From assembly GCA_035578175.1 (NCBI GenBank), contig JAQMRL010000006.1, positions 54,787,001 through 54,851,000 of the forward strand: DNA of 64,000 bases. The letters run 5' to 3'. Of the stretch, positions 51,744 through 63,199 are shown in pieces (within the stretch, counting starts at the first letter, position 1; each line of letters begins with the position of its first letter). The notes beneath the pieces are model-generated. The model worked only from the letters and a program-made list of their open reading frames with translations, made no database searches and had not been told where the DNA came from. Source of the stretch: Catonia carolina. Lineage: Eukaryota > Arthropoda > Insecta > Hemiptera > Achilidae. The translations under genes were made by a program, and so were the position numbers.

Positions 51744-52639
51744 AAACTTTGAATTGTATTATTATCAATATCGTTCTGCGAACATCAAAAAAATTTATTT
51801 TTTTTGGTTCACTTCAAACTCTTCTTCAAAATCACTGTAGTTCTCAAGTGATTAAAAGATCTGACTTGCTCGACAACAGAATTATTAATCAAAATATTTG
51901 ATCTCAAAAGTTATTTTATGTGAAAAGTTTGTCACTTAAGTTTTTTTTTGTGCTTGTTGTACTCAATCAGGTTTTACGAACTACGTAGATTGTAGAAAAG
52001 AAAAATTCCTTTGTGGAGATTTTCGTATAAGCCCAATGAAAGTATATTAACATTTTATAAGTCTTAATAATGTATTTTTGGTTATAATTTTAATTTTTTC
52101 TTTTGTAACAGAAATTTCCAAGTAATCTTACCGTTTCATCGTACTTTACAAAGCCTACAGTATGAATATCAGCGGTAATCTTTCTCTTGCCTTTGATGTT
52201 TTTACTTTTGTATTAGGTTTCATTCAGTCTTAAGTGATTACGAATACCTATACACATTTTCAACTTTCTTTATATAAAAGTTTTATCGTTTTTGTGATCA
52301 TTCTATTTATTTTCATGATTTGAATTAATTTATAATTTTAGTGTATGTCGTTTTTAAAGATAAATTTACTTATAAATATAATCTTTTTTGTACGGTGAAA
52401 TTTATCTGAGAATTACAATTTTCAAAGTTCCCATTTCTAATTTATTTTCTTAATGAACCGCTTTGATATGTTGCGTTCTCTTATCTCATGGAATTATATT
52501 ATTTGTGTTCTTTTGCGATGAAAAGAAATATTTATAAAATAATACATAACACCGTTTTTGATAGTTTTAAATTTTTATCTTTCTTGGTTATAAATTAAAT
52601 CTTTTACTTTTTAATAAAATCTTTTTGCTTTAATTAATT
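51744..52639. other. Unrecognised AT-rich intergenic DNA
   Basis: Nothing recognised. Confidence 0.55.
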
Positions 52640-53025
52640 TTACTTTCGCTTCCCCTATATGAATATATAGGAAAGGAAAGTATTGTTTTCACCGGAAACA
52701 CAGGTTTTCAGACCCCTTGAACCGAAAAACCACCTTATTAGCGATTGGTATCTGTGTGAACAAAATATTTTAAGAACGAAATAGCTTACAAACTTAAAGC
52801 TCGGAATTTATGTTAGGTACCACTAGGGTACCCGATGAAAAAACATTTTCATCAAAATTGGTCAACCGGAAATAGTATATTCGTTAAATTTTTTACTTTT
52901 TACTATTTTCTCAAAAATAGCTCTTACGATTCTTAATAAGTAGACCATTTATTAAATTGTTGTGCTATTCAAGATATGGTAAGCGCCATGTTTGCTGAGA
53001 TTCTTGGTGAGGGGGATGGGCCTAT

Positions 53026-53786
53026 GCTGTTGTTTAGGTCAACAGCCGAAGGGCTGGTTTGAACTTCTAGAGGTTTTACTAAGTAAAACGAGGAGTAAGG
53101 TGGTTTACCATTGCCTTCCTCACTGAGTACAAAAGTACCCTATGCTTATCAGCATACCTGGCCCTCCAAAAAGCATCATTTTTGAGGTGATTATGTATGT
53201 TAGGCAAAATAATTTTATGCAGATTTCAATGTTCATAATCATAACACGAGAAACAGGAATGATTATTATGTGGCTAATCACTCCACAAAATTGTTTGAAC
53301 AAAACCTACTTATGCAGGAAGAAAATTTATGAATAAATTACCCCAATTTTTAAAATGTTGTGATCATTTGCATTCCTTTAAAAAAATCTGAAAAAATTCT
53401 TGCTCGGTGAAACTTTTTATAGCGTACAAAAATTTCATTCTTGATAGTAGTGATACATTGTGTGATTCTTATATGTATTTCAGGTGTTATATCTGACGAC
53501 ATGTCCTATACTCCTCCTGGAGTCTCCAGGGCGTAAAAAAAATTACTTTGCACCCTGCAAATGACACTTTCACATTCACCACAAGGTGTGGCTGTATAAC
53601 GAAATTCATTACTTTCAGAGGAAATTACTCTGATTAGTGTCTTTTACATCTCTATCTTTTCTGTTTTTGAATAGTTCAGTCATATAATTGGCTGACCATG
53701 TGATAAGAAAACAGAACTATTTTTTGTAGCCTGAAACTAGCAGATTGAGTGCAAATAATTTAACACTCCACCTGCCCGTTATGGGC
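53026..53786 (-). mobile_element. Family B retroposon, copy 14, itself interrupted
   Basis: tgttgtttaggtcaacagcc to ccacctgcccgttatgggca. B sequence resumes after the insertion at 53545 (actttgcaccctgcaaatga). Possible decayed target duplication: cctatgct (53016) and ccatgct (53792). Confidence 0.88.
53178..53544 (+). mobile_element. Family G repeat, copy 2, longer form
   Basis: 53337-53542 matches the reverse of 40861-41062, with the same 3' hairpin CCTGGAG-t-CTCCAGG (53515-53529), then ggcgt and an A run. The additional 5' segment 53178-53336 has no other copy in the window, so it could be more of the element or a separate insertion. Confidence 0.78.
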
Positions 53787-54167
53787 AAGGACCATGCTAT
53801 CGTGGTTAAAATTTATTTTTTATTTTTTAAGATTATGGTCTTTATATGCATTTTAGGGCAAAATACTACATTTTTTTACAACGCTTAACGTTAGTTTAAC
53901 GTCATTTGTGGCCTACTTGCTCATAAAAATCGGTGAACAACTTGTGGGATTTTTGAAATATTGCGGCCTTAGTATGCATTTTACGACTAAGTGTATACAA
54001 TTAAAGTTTCAGGAAAAATTCTACAACTTTCATTTCAGTCATCTTTTTCTACAGAGCCTAATTTTGCGTCAATTGGTGATTTCCCGTATTTTTAAGTCGA
54101 ATAGAGGTTGAATTTCATTTTGCGTCATTCACTCATGATTAAAATTAGATGATGTTTTATTTTATTT

Positions 54168-54325
54168 AAAGTCGCATCAACTGCTTGGTTATTAGTGACT
54201 ACGGTAGATTATGTGACGGTAACTGTGGGTTTTGACTTGTGAAAATTTCCAGAGCCGGGAATCGAACTCGAGATCTTCTCGTGGTAGACTAAATGCGCTA
54301 ACCACTACGGTACGGAGGTGGTCAA
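54168..54325 (-). mobile_element. tRNA-derived SINE, family S, copy 2
   Basis: In minus sense: gaccacctccgtaccgtagt (A box region), B box gagttcgattcccg (about 54255-54270), the body ending tgatgcgactttaaataaaa. Flanks atgttttattttattt and atgttttttattttactt form a likely target duplication. Confidence 0.88.
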
Positions 54326-54352
54326 GTTATGTTTTTTATTTTACTTTTTTAC

Positions 54353-54680
54353 CTCTAATGTGTGTACGTTGCAATATGTTCAATTTAAAAACAATAATCA
54401 ACTCCATGACCCAATGAGATGAGAATGATGTGTTTGACGTGTAAATTAGGCGTAGTCTTTTACAGACTAAGGCCGACCATTCGTGGGAGAGTTTGATTAA
54501 TTTAACCTCAACCATCGAAGTCTACACCGGTAACCACTGTCTAGTATTCAAATCCGTATGAAAGTAACTAACTACCTTTAGTAGGATTTGAACCAGAAAC
54601 CTTCGTCTCCGAAAATCAGATCTCAAACAACTGATTCGCGGTGACTGACTTTACCGCTAGACCAACCCAGTGGGTTAATT
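54353..54680 (-). mobile_element. tRNA-derived SINE, family D, copy 4
   Basis: In minus sense: A box ttggtctagcgg (54654-54665), B box TGGTTCAAATCC (54584-54595), body and 3' end as in copies 1 and 3. Confidence 0.9.
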
Positions 54681-54752
54681 TTTTACTAATGATTAAACAT
54701 TGGTTATGTGTTTTATTATTTAAATTAGTAAAATCGTGTGAATGTTCATACT

Positions 54753-55717
54753 TGATTTTTACTTACTATTGCTTATGTAAATATATAGAAAGGAAAGTAT
54801 TGTTTTCATGTTGAATTTTTTGAAATCGAGTTGTCACCGGATCTACACGTTTTCAGACCGCCTGAACCCAAAAAAAGTTTTAAGCGATTGGTCTATGTGT
54901 GTGTGTGAACAGAATATCTCAAGAACGGAACATCGTACGAACTTGAAACTTAAAACTTAAGTTAGATATTACTACCGGACCCGACACGAACACTTTCATT
55001 AAAATCGGTCCACCGGAAGTAGTAGTTTATTCACTTCATTTTTATTTGTTTTGCAATTTTCTCAAAAACGGCTCCTATTATTTTTAATCGCCTTATTTAA
55101 TATTTTTTATTTATTACTTACTATTTTATTAATTATTTTTTATGCTCTGCAAGTTAGGGTAGGCGCCATGTCTGCTGAAATTCTTGGGGAGGCTGTTTTC
55201 TCGTAAAAAATTGTTTTTTAAGTTTGCGACTTAAATATGCATTTTAGCGTAAAAATGTATACAGGCCCAAATAAAAGTTGTAGAGAATTTAAAATCCTAC
55301 AATATTTATTTCGAACATTTTTTTGTATAACGCTTAGTTTAGCTGTAATTTGCGATTTTCTGTTTTTCTCACGAAAACGTTTGAAAAATCGATTTTTCTT
55401 AAAGATTTCAGCCTTAGTATGCATTTTACGACAAAGTGTATGTAATTAAATTTATAGGAAATTAAGAGATCTACAACTTTTATTTAAGGCATATTTCTCT
55501 ACAGTGCGTAGTTTAGCGTGAAAGAGTGATTTTCCGTATTTTGAAGCCATACGATTGATTTTCATTTTGCGTTTTTCACTCATGATTAAAATTAGGTTTT
55601 TTTGTGAGGTTATTTTTTTGTTTATTTCTAATGTTTTATTACTAATATTAGGTTATATTGTTAATTATTTGCATTGGCAAGAGAAAGTAGTGTATGTTTC
55701 ACACCAGATTTTTTGAT
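54753..55717 (+). mobile_element. Family A element, complete, head-to-tail with the preceding copy
   Basis: Starts tttttacttactattgctta. Microsatellite gtgtgtgtgtg (54896-54907). Full body, 3' inverted repeat ggcaagagaaagt (55674-55686), shortened hairpin and accagatttttt. The 5' T run is shared with the 3' T run of the copy before. Confidence 0.88.
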
Positions 55718-56569
55718 GAAGTGTTAGAGGCCAGTGAACTTAAAACTTTTATTTTAATTTATTTAAATTATGGTGCAATAAAAATTGATAATGTTATTCC
55801 AAATACAACGTAGAATTTATTTTAATAAAATATCATTATATAGAAAAATGTAGAAGTGCGTTTTGTTGTTAGTCATTCCTAGATCTTAATGGCCAATTAA
55901 TACATGTCAACGATAAGATAATTATCTTAATAATCTAATTATATTGAATAATAAAACTAATAAATCTATTAGTAATTCTAAATAATACAATAGTTATGAC
56001 TGTTTTTATATTTTTATGATTTAATTCGTTCTTAAATATATTTTTTGTATTTCATTTTAGTTTTAACAGCGTCTGTTAGGTGAATACATCTCGAGATCTT
56101 AAGACATTTTTCTGTATAATATCTATAGCGTCTATAGATTGTATCCAACCGAATTAAAATTTTTTAATTTTGCCTTATTCGCGCGTGACAGTATTGTGTT
56201 CGTGAAAAAAATTATTTGTTAATTTTTATATACGTTTTGTTACGCTTCTGTTAGAAATTGTGTGGTTTTTTCTTAATATTTTGAAATTTTGTTAAATAAA
56301 TTGAATTAACATGTGTATGAAAAGTAATTGTTTTCCTCTTGGTATTAAAAAGAAAATTATTAAATGTGTTTCTACCACTTTACCTTCATACAGGATTAAA
56401 AAGAAAAAGGATTTAAATGTAAGTATATTTTAAGTATTGCATTTTGATTTTGAAATTATTAACTATGTTAATTAATTTCAGTTATTAAAGTTAATCTGTA
56501 ATAGCGAATTATAAATTCTTGTGTTATTAGAAAATCCAAAAAAAGTAAAATAAATTTCACGTGTAATTA
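55718..56569. other. Unrecognised AT-rich intergenic DNA
   Basis: Nothing recognised. Confidence 0.55.
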
Positions 56570-56762
56570 TTACTTCCGGTTAACCGATTTTAATAAAAAA
56601 TGTTCTTGGAATATTTTGTTCACGCGCGCACACACACTCACACACATTTGGGTTTAAGAAGCCTGAAAACGTGTATTTCGGGTGAAAAGTACTTTTGGAA
56701 AAATCAATATGAAAACCATTACTTCCCCTATATATTCGTGTTGGGCAAGAGAAAATAAAAAT
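56570..56762 (-). mobile_element. Family A element, 5' part
   Basis: acttccggttaaccgatttt, a CA/GC microsatellite (56622-56646), cctgaaaacgtgtatt, ending attcgtgttgggcaagagaa. Confidence 0.8.
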
Positions 56763-57235
56763 ATGTTCTAGTTAAGTACTAAATCTGATATAAGGCAACA
56801 AGAATTAATTATTATGTGAAATAATGAGGAATTTTTCTTTTTTTAAATCAGTAAATCAGATTTTGTTGTTTAAGGAGATTGCACAGCAGGGTGTTTGAGA
56901 TTATCGATTTGATGGCATTTAAATTCTGACCTTGCTTTTATTTCGTTAGTAAAGACAACTAGACTTAGTTCAACTGTCGTTTATAAGCCTTTAGAATTTC
57001 TTGTGACTTTGAAAACATAACAAGGAATGCTATATGCTTAAAAGTTTTGGTAGACACCTCGTGTTTTGTTAGTGGGTTGCGTGTGTCTATTTGTAGCAAC
57101 TTACAATTCGTTTTATTTCATTTGCTTCGTCCGTTTTTCTCCTTCTCTTTCTGTAGATTTTTCTATTTTGTTTGTGTGTCCTCTGTTACTGGATGTAACA
57201 AAAATTATTTTCGGGTATTATTTTGATAAAAAAAA
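56763..57235. other. Unrecognised intergenic DNA
   Basis: Nothing recognised. Confidence 0.5.
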
Positions 57236-57402
57236 TTTTTAAAGTCGTATTAATAGCTTTGTTATTAGCGACTACAGTGGGTTATGTTATTGGAACAGTA
57301 GCTTGTGACTTGTCATAATTTCCAGACCCTAGCCGGGAATCGAACCCGGGACATTCGCGTTGTAGGCTAGCACGCTACCACTACGCTGGATTTGCGGTCA
57401 AT
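57236..57402 (-). mobile_element. tRNA-derived SINE, family S, copy 3
   Basis: In minus sense: head gcaaatccagcgtagtggta, B box GGTTCGATTCC (57336-57346), the body ending aatacgactttaaaaatttt and an A-rich tail. Confidence 0.88.
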
Positions 57403-57426
57403 TTAATCTCCTCTTCTTCTACATTT

Positions 57427-58221
57427 AAAAAATCTGGTGTGAAACACTCACACAACTTTCTCTTGCCAATGCAAATAATTTAAACAATATAACCTAACAT
57501 TAGTAATAAATCATTAGAAATAAACAAGCAACTAACCTCAAAAAATATAACCTTATTTTATTCATGAGTGAAAGACGCAAAATGAAAATCGACCTCAGTT
57601 TGGCTTAAAAATACGGAAAATCCCTCTTTTACGCTAAACTAGGCTCTGTAGAAAAGAATTATCTAAATAAAAGTTGTAGGTCTTTTAATTTCCTATAAAT
57701 TTGATTGTATACACTTTTGTCGTAAAATGCATATTAAGGTCGAAATCTTTAAAAAATCGATTTTTCACACGTTTTCGTGAGAAAAAAGCAGAAAATTGCT
57801 AATTACTACTAAACTAAGCGTTTTAGAAAAAAAAATTTGAAATAGATGTAGCATTTTAAATTCTCTACAACTTTAATTATATAGTATATTTTTGCGCTAA
57901 AATGTATAATAAAACCGTAATCTTAAAAAAACAGTTTTTTTACGTGAAAACAGCCTCACCAAGAATTTCAGCAAACATGGCGCTTACCCTATTTTGTAAA
58001 GCATAAAAAAATTTAGTAAACCAGGCGAATTTTTAAAAAAATCGTAGGACCAGTTTTTGAGAAAAACACAAAAAAGTGAAAAATTACACGAATAAACTAC
58101 TACTTCCGGTTGACCGATTTTTATGAAGATGTTCGTGTGGGGTCCGGTAGTGGTATGTAACTTAAGTTTCAAGTTCGTACTATGTTCCGTTCTTGAGATA
58201 TTCTGCACACACACACACACA

Positions 58222-58262
<41 letters not shown>

Positions 58263-58287
58263 ACACACACACTCACACACACACTCA

Positions 58288-58340
<53 letters not shown>

Positions 58341-58492
58341 TGAGTGAGAGAGAGAGAGAGAGAGAGAGAGCAGTCGCTAAAAACATTTTTTTTGGTTCAG
58401 GGGGTCTGAAAACGTATAAATCCATATATTTTCCAATATTTCCAATTTCCTTCTCATAGGCCTATATTCATATAGGGAAGAGAAAGTAAAAA
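57427..58492 (-). mobile_element. Family A element, complete, with expanded microsatellite
   Basis: aaaaaatctggtgtgaaaca, then actttctcttgcc, the full body, and a large (CA)n(GA)n tract at 58206-58370 (about 165 bp), ending ttcatatagggaagagaaag. Confidence 0.9.
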
Positions 58493-58494
58493 TT

Positions 58495-58978
58495 AGGTAT
58501 CTGCCTGTTCCGAACCTCTCAAATCTGCTCATATTATTCTCGGGCGTCCTCGTTCACTTTTTCCCTCCGGTTTATAGCCGGAGTATAGTGTTCGCTTAGG
58601 TATCCTATCCTCCCTCATTCTGCTCACATGCTCCAACCACTGTATTCTGTTCTGAGATACCTTGCCGTTTATAGAGAAGATGTTGAGTTTTTTCCTTATC
58701 TCGATGTTTCTGTAACGATCTTCTCTACTACACCCATACTATTTCGAAGAAATTTCATTTTTGATTCTTGTAATGTATTCTCCATTCGCTTTGATAGCAC
58801 CCAAGTTTCACTGCCATAGAGAAGGGTCGGCACTGTTATTGTTTTATAAAATCAACCTTGTGTTTTTGCTGGAGCTATTTTTTAAGGTTCTGTGATAGTT
58901 CCGCATATTTGCTGAAATCAGTGCGTCTTTATCCTGTTGAAATGAAATATTGCAGCCTAGATACTGAAAGTGCGGTCA
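58495..58978 (-). pseudogene. LINE reverse transcriptase C-terminal piece, second copy of the 571-1295 family
   Basis: The minus strand carries the same landmarks as 571-1100 (catcttctctataaacggcaagg, gaggatacctaagcg, gtgaacgaggacgcccgaga), with frameshifts. It ends immediately beside the family A copy. It is an independent, more decayed copy. Confidence 0.83.
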
Positions 58979-59628
58979 ATTTAATATTTGTGTTATTTAA
59001 TTTACATGATGAAACGATTGTTTTTCAACAATCTTAATTTTATAATATATCAAAATTTCGTGACTGAATGAAATGTTACAACATTCTTTATACGAATAGA
59101 ATTGGAAAATCTATTCAAGTTTTTCGACCTCTACATGGAAAAGTACAGGAACTTCTACTATATATGGAAAAACTTTCTACGTTTTATACTTCCTTATCAC
59201 TAAATGAGATTTTCCTATTTTCTGAATCCATTCATCACCAGTTAATGTAATTCCAATAAAATTATTATTAAAACCTTTTATGGGAAATATTATAAATTTT
59301 ACCTGAAATCAAAGTTTTAAAAGTTTTAAAGATTTTTGGTTGGATAAGAAATTAAGAAATCGCTTTAAGATTAGTATATTACAGGGTAGTCGATAAATTT
59401 GTATTTAAACCATATCCTATTGGCTCTTAAGTATTAAACTTAAGTTATATTTTTCACGTTATAGTTATTGTAAAATGGAGTTAACGTTTCATGAATCAGA
59501 AACCATGTTTTCTCAACTATACCCCAAGGAGTTTTTAATATAGCCTATAGGTAAACTGTGATTTGAAAAATTACTTAAAACACAAAATAAACACATTTAT
59601 ATGAAAAATTAACTTTTTTTATCCCTTC
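58979..59628. other. Unrecognised AT-rich intergenic DNA
   Basis: Nothing recognised. A 60-codon frame at 59068-59250 is unremarkable. Confidence 0.5.
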
Positions 59629-59761
59629 AGTGTGTGTACCTTGCAATCTGTTCAGTTCAGAACAATAAGCAATCCCATGACCCAATGAGATGAGGATGAT
59701 GTGTACTTTTGTACGGACTCTGGCCGACTATTCCTTAAAGAGTATGGTTAATTGAACCCCT
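59629..59761 (-). mobile_element. tRNA-derived SINE, family D, copy 5, 3' part only
   Basis: gtgtgtaccttgcaatctgt to atggttaattgaacccc. The tRNA-like head is missing and a family A piece follows directly. Confidence 0.82.
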
Positions 59762-59762
59762 T

Positions 59763-60335
59763 TAAAAAATGCATACTAAGGCCGGAATATTTTAAAATTC
59801 CGAGTTTTTACCGATGTTTATGAATAAATAGAGAAAACACAAATTCACGCTAAACTAAGCGTTGTACAAAAAGATGTTTAAAATAAAAGTTTTAGATTTT
59901 TAAAAGTTGTACTTCTTATGGTATTCCTACATTTTTGTCCTAAAATGCATATTACAGCCGCAATCTAAACAATTGGTACCACGAGAGCATAAAAAATAAA
60001 GTGAATAAAGCGATTTAAAAAAATCCTACTAGCCGTTTTTGAGAAAATCCTAAAAAACGTGAAAAATCGCACGAATAAATACTAATTCCGGTTAACCAAT
60101 TTTGATTAAAATGTTCTTGGCAGGTCCTGTAATGATACCTAACTTAAGTTTTAATTTCGTACGCTATTCCTTTAGTGAGATATTTTGGTTATACACACAC
60201 ACTTTTGGTTCACACATTTTTTTGGTTCAAGGGCCTGGAAACGTGTGCGAAAACTTGATTTTTAAAAATCGACATGAAAACAATTTTTACCTTCCTTATT
60301 TAGGTATATTCATATAGACCAAGGGAAAGTAAAAA
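59763..60335 (-). mobile_element. Family A element, diverged, lacking its 3' end
   Basis: aaaaatgcatactaaggccg to attcatatagaccaagggaa. It is more diverged than most copies, and the microsatellite is reduced to tacacacacac. Confidence 0.82.
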
Positions 60336-60505
60336 TACCTAATATTCCAAAAGAAAAACATGTTTTAAAATTAAGCTTAGGCGATTGAACTGTAGAGAAT
60401 TTGGTGTTATTCCTGAATAAGATAACGTCAAAGAATTGAAAAATTATCGGCTTATAGTGAAGTATGTAGTTTATAAAAAAGTTAAATGGTCGTACAAGCG
60501 TGTTA
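60336..60505. other. Short unrecognised spacer
   Basis: Nothing recognised. Confidence 0.5.
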
Positions 60506-61368
60506 CTTTCTCTTGCCTATATGAATATGTAAAAAGGAAAATAATGTTTCATGTAGATTTTTCGAAATAGAGTTTTCACTGGATGTACATGTTTTCAGAC
60601 CCCCTGAACTCAAAAAACATGTTTTTAGCGATTGGTCTGTGTGTGAACAAAATATTTCAAGAACGAAACATTGAACGAAGTTGAAACTTGAAACTTAACT
60701 TAGGTACAAAAGTCAAAAGCACTTAGGGCAATAACAAACGCACCTTTTTACGTAACCAATCATACCCTTCACAAAGACCTGAAAATACGGACGATTCGAG
60801 ACATTGTCAACGCAACATACAATTCATTACATACAAAGAAAATTGGCCACATAAATCCAAATGTCCAATCTCTTTCAACTAATGATCTCTCTGTTAACAG
60901 ACGACTGAACCGAAGGTGGAATAGGGATATTCTCCGACCACCATAAAAAAACCTTTTAATTTAACTTGTCATGCCTGTGTCATTTCATCAAAACAAAAAA
61001 ATCATCAATCACAGTTTATAAATCATTATCATTTAAAAATAGTGGCACCACATTCCTTGCAAAATTTCACGCCGAAATCGGTCAGTGGATCGATTCTCAT
61101 TCACGTCACATTCCCACCATTCCTCATTCATTCCATCTCATTTACTATAGTTATGCTTTAAACAAATTTACAGTTGTAAATAAAAAAAAAGGTGAAGCCA
61201 AAAAAAAGTTAGGTACTAGTAGAACACCCGACACGAACATTTTCATTAAAATCGGTCTACCGGAAGTAGTAGCTAGTTTATTCGTGTCATTTTTAATTTT
61301 TTGTAATTTTTCAAAAACAGCTCGTATGGTTTGTTTTGAAAATCGTCTCATTTACTAGATTTTACTCA
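60506..61368 (+). mobile_element. Family A element, 5' part, carrying a Jockey-like insertion
   Basis: A sequence at 60506-60707 (ttactttctcttgcctatat) and 61209-61368 (ttaggtactagtagaacacc to ctcatttactagatttt). The Jockey-like piece lies between. Confidence 0.88.
60708..61208 (+). pseudogene. Jockey-like LINE 3' end with target-site duplication
   Basis: Exact 8-bp duplication TTAGGTAC (60700-60707, 61209-61216). The frame gives KSKALRAITNAPFYVTNHTL, HKDLKIRTIRDIVNATYN, INPNVQSLSTNDLSVNRRLN and RRWNRDILRPP, then a stop (TAA). This is the end of a Jockey-clade RT. A 3' UTR follows, with A-rich runs at 61179-61190 and 61200-61207. The coding stretch is open, so the copy is 5'-truncated but little decayed. 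The minus-strand relative at 7784-8303 has an internal stop. Confidence 0.9.
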
Positions 61369-61383
61369 TTACATTAAACATTA

Positions 61384-61934
61384 ATAAGGTATATTCGCAT
61401 GTTTTCTTGGATCAGCTGTGTGAAAACGTTTTACACGCTTATTTATAATCCATGCCATCTTGATCAGATGACCGTCTACATTAGCAGAAATTGAAAAACA
61501 ATTAGATGTAAAACAAAAAAAAGAAGAAAATTGATCAGATGATATGAAATCGACTTCGTCTATTGTTGGTCATTATTTTTACACCAGACCAGAGATAGGT
61601 TACGCGAAAATGCCGCAAACACTTATTGCAAAAGAAACAGTAATGTTTTTTTTGCACAATACAACATCGGTTACAAATAATACTTTACATAAAATAAATA
61701 TGCACAGAACTCTCAAATATAAATATTTTAAAATAATTAGCGAACTAAAAAAACCTACGTGTAAACAAATAAACAAATGAGCTGGTCACCTATAAATTAA
61801 TATGTAGGCCACTTTTTAAGATTCTGGCCTTGTTTGCATTTTAGGGCATAATTTTCTATAACTTCAGTGTTCACAACTCTAAGGTTATAGAAAATTAAAG
61901 AACGTACGATTTATATTTCAATCATTTTTAATTT
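61384..61934 (+). repeat. Duplicated block, copy 2
   Basis: Closely similar to 20696-21245, including the truncated SINE C tail at 61474-61530 (accgtctacattagcagaaa, tgatcagatga on both sides) and the tataactt ... aaggttata inverted repeat. Confidence 0.87.
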
Positions 61935-62300
61935 CTCTTGCCTATATGAATATAAAAAAAGAAAAGCATTGTTTTCATGTTGATTTTTCAAAATTGAGTT
62001 TTCTCCGGATATACACGTTTTCAGATCCCCGGACCCCAAAAAACATATTTTATCAAATTATTGTTGTTATTGTTTTGTGTGTGTGTGTGTGTGTGTGTGA
62101 GTGTTGTGTGTGCGCGCGTGCGCGTACGTAAAAGGGTTAGAGCGTGCGTACTCGCGTGCGTGTGTGTGTGTATGAGAGAGAGAGAAAGAGTGGGGGACGG
62201 CGAAGGGAGTGTGTGCGTATACGCACGCACTCGTGTGGGTGTGTGTGTGTGCTGGCAATATAATCTCAAGAAAGGAACATCGAACGATGTTTACGATTTT
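61935..62300 (+). mobile_element. Family A element, 5' part with expanded GT/GA microsatellite
   Basis: atttctcttgcctatatgaa, then a compound microsatellite at 62075-62255, then ctcaagaaaggaacatcgaa. It corresponds to 21246-21655 in the other block. Confidence 0.85.
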
Positions 62301-62311
62301 TATTTCAATAA

Positions 62312-63086
62312 TTTCTAATTTTTCTTGCCTATAGGAATACAAGGAAGGAAATTATTTTCTGTCGATTTTTCAAAATTGAGTTTTCACCGGGTATACACGT
62401 TTTCAGACTCCCTGAATCCAAGAAACATGTTTTTAGCGATTGGTTTGTGCTCACGCGTGTGTGTGAAAGAGAGAGAGTGAGTGGGCGTGCGGGCGTGCAT
62501 GTGTAAACAGAATATCTCAAGAACGGAAATTCGTAAGTTAAGTATTACTAGAGGACCCGACACGAATATTTTCATTAAAATCGGTGTACCGGAAGTAGTT
62601 ATTCGTGTCATTTTTCACTTTTTTGTGGTTTTCTCAAAAACGGCTACCATAATGTTTGTAAAAATCGCCTCATTTACTACTAGATTTCTTATGCTCTACA
62701 AGATAGGGTTGGCGTTATGCCTGCTAAAATTCTTGGAGAGGTTGTTCTTTCGTTGCGAAACATTGTTTTTTAAGATTGCGGCCTTAAAATGCATTTAAAC
62801 CCAAAATTGTATATTCAAAGTTGTAGACAATTTAATAGCCTACGACTTTTATTTCAATTTTTTTTCACATAACGCTTAGTTTAGCGGTAATTGGTGATGT
62901 CTGTTTTTTTTTTCATGAAAATCTGTAAAATACAGATTTTTTAAGATTTCTCCTTAGTATGCATTTGCTGACAAAAGTGCACGTATTCAAATTTATGGGG
63001 AATTAAAAGATCTACAACTTTTATTTGAAGCATTTTTATCTGCAGAACTTAGTTTAGCGTGAAAGAGTGATTTTCCGTACTATGAG
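62312..63086 (+). mobile_element. Family A element lacking its 3' end
   Basis: ctaatttttcttgcctatag to gcgtgaaagagtgattttcc. Microsatellite with GA and GC (62450-62500). Cut at about 63086, where the CG-rich sequence begins. Confidence 0.87.
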
Positions 63087-63199
63087 GCTATGTCGTAAGT
63101 GGAGGATAATCTCGCGAGCCGGCGGTGGCGATGATCGCTGGAACGGACGATGAAAAAATCAAACTTTCAGTAATGTAGTTAGATGTCCTATTTGAACTT

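Larger units (their letters stand above)
52640..54757 (+). mobile_element. Family A element split by nested insertions
   Basis: A sequence at 52640-53022 (start tttactttcgcttcccctat, through gcgccatgtttgctgagatt), 53800-54168, 54326-54352 and 54680-54757 (end aaatcgtgtgaatgttcata, cttgattttt). The gaps are a B element, an S SINE and a D SINE. The 3' end abuts the 5' end of the next A copy. Confidence 0.85.
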
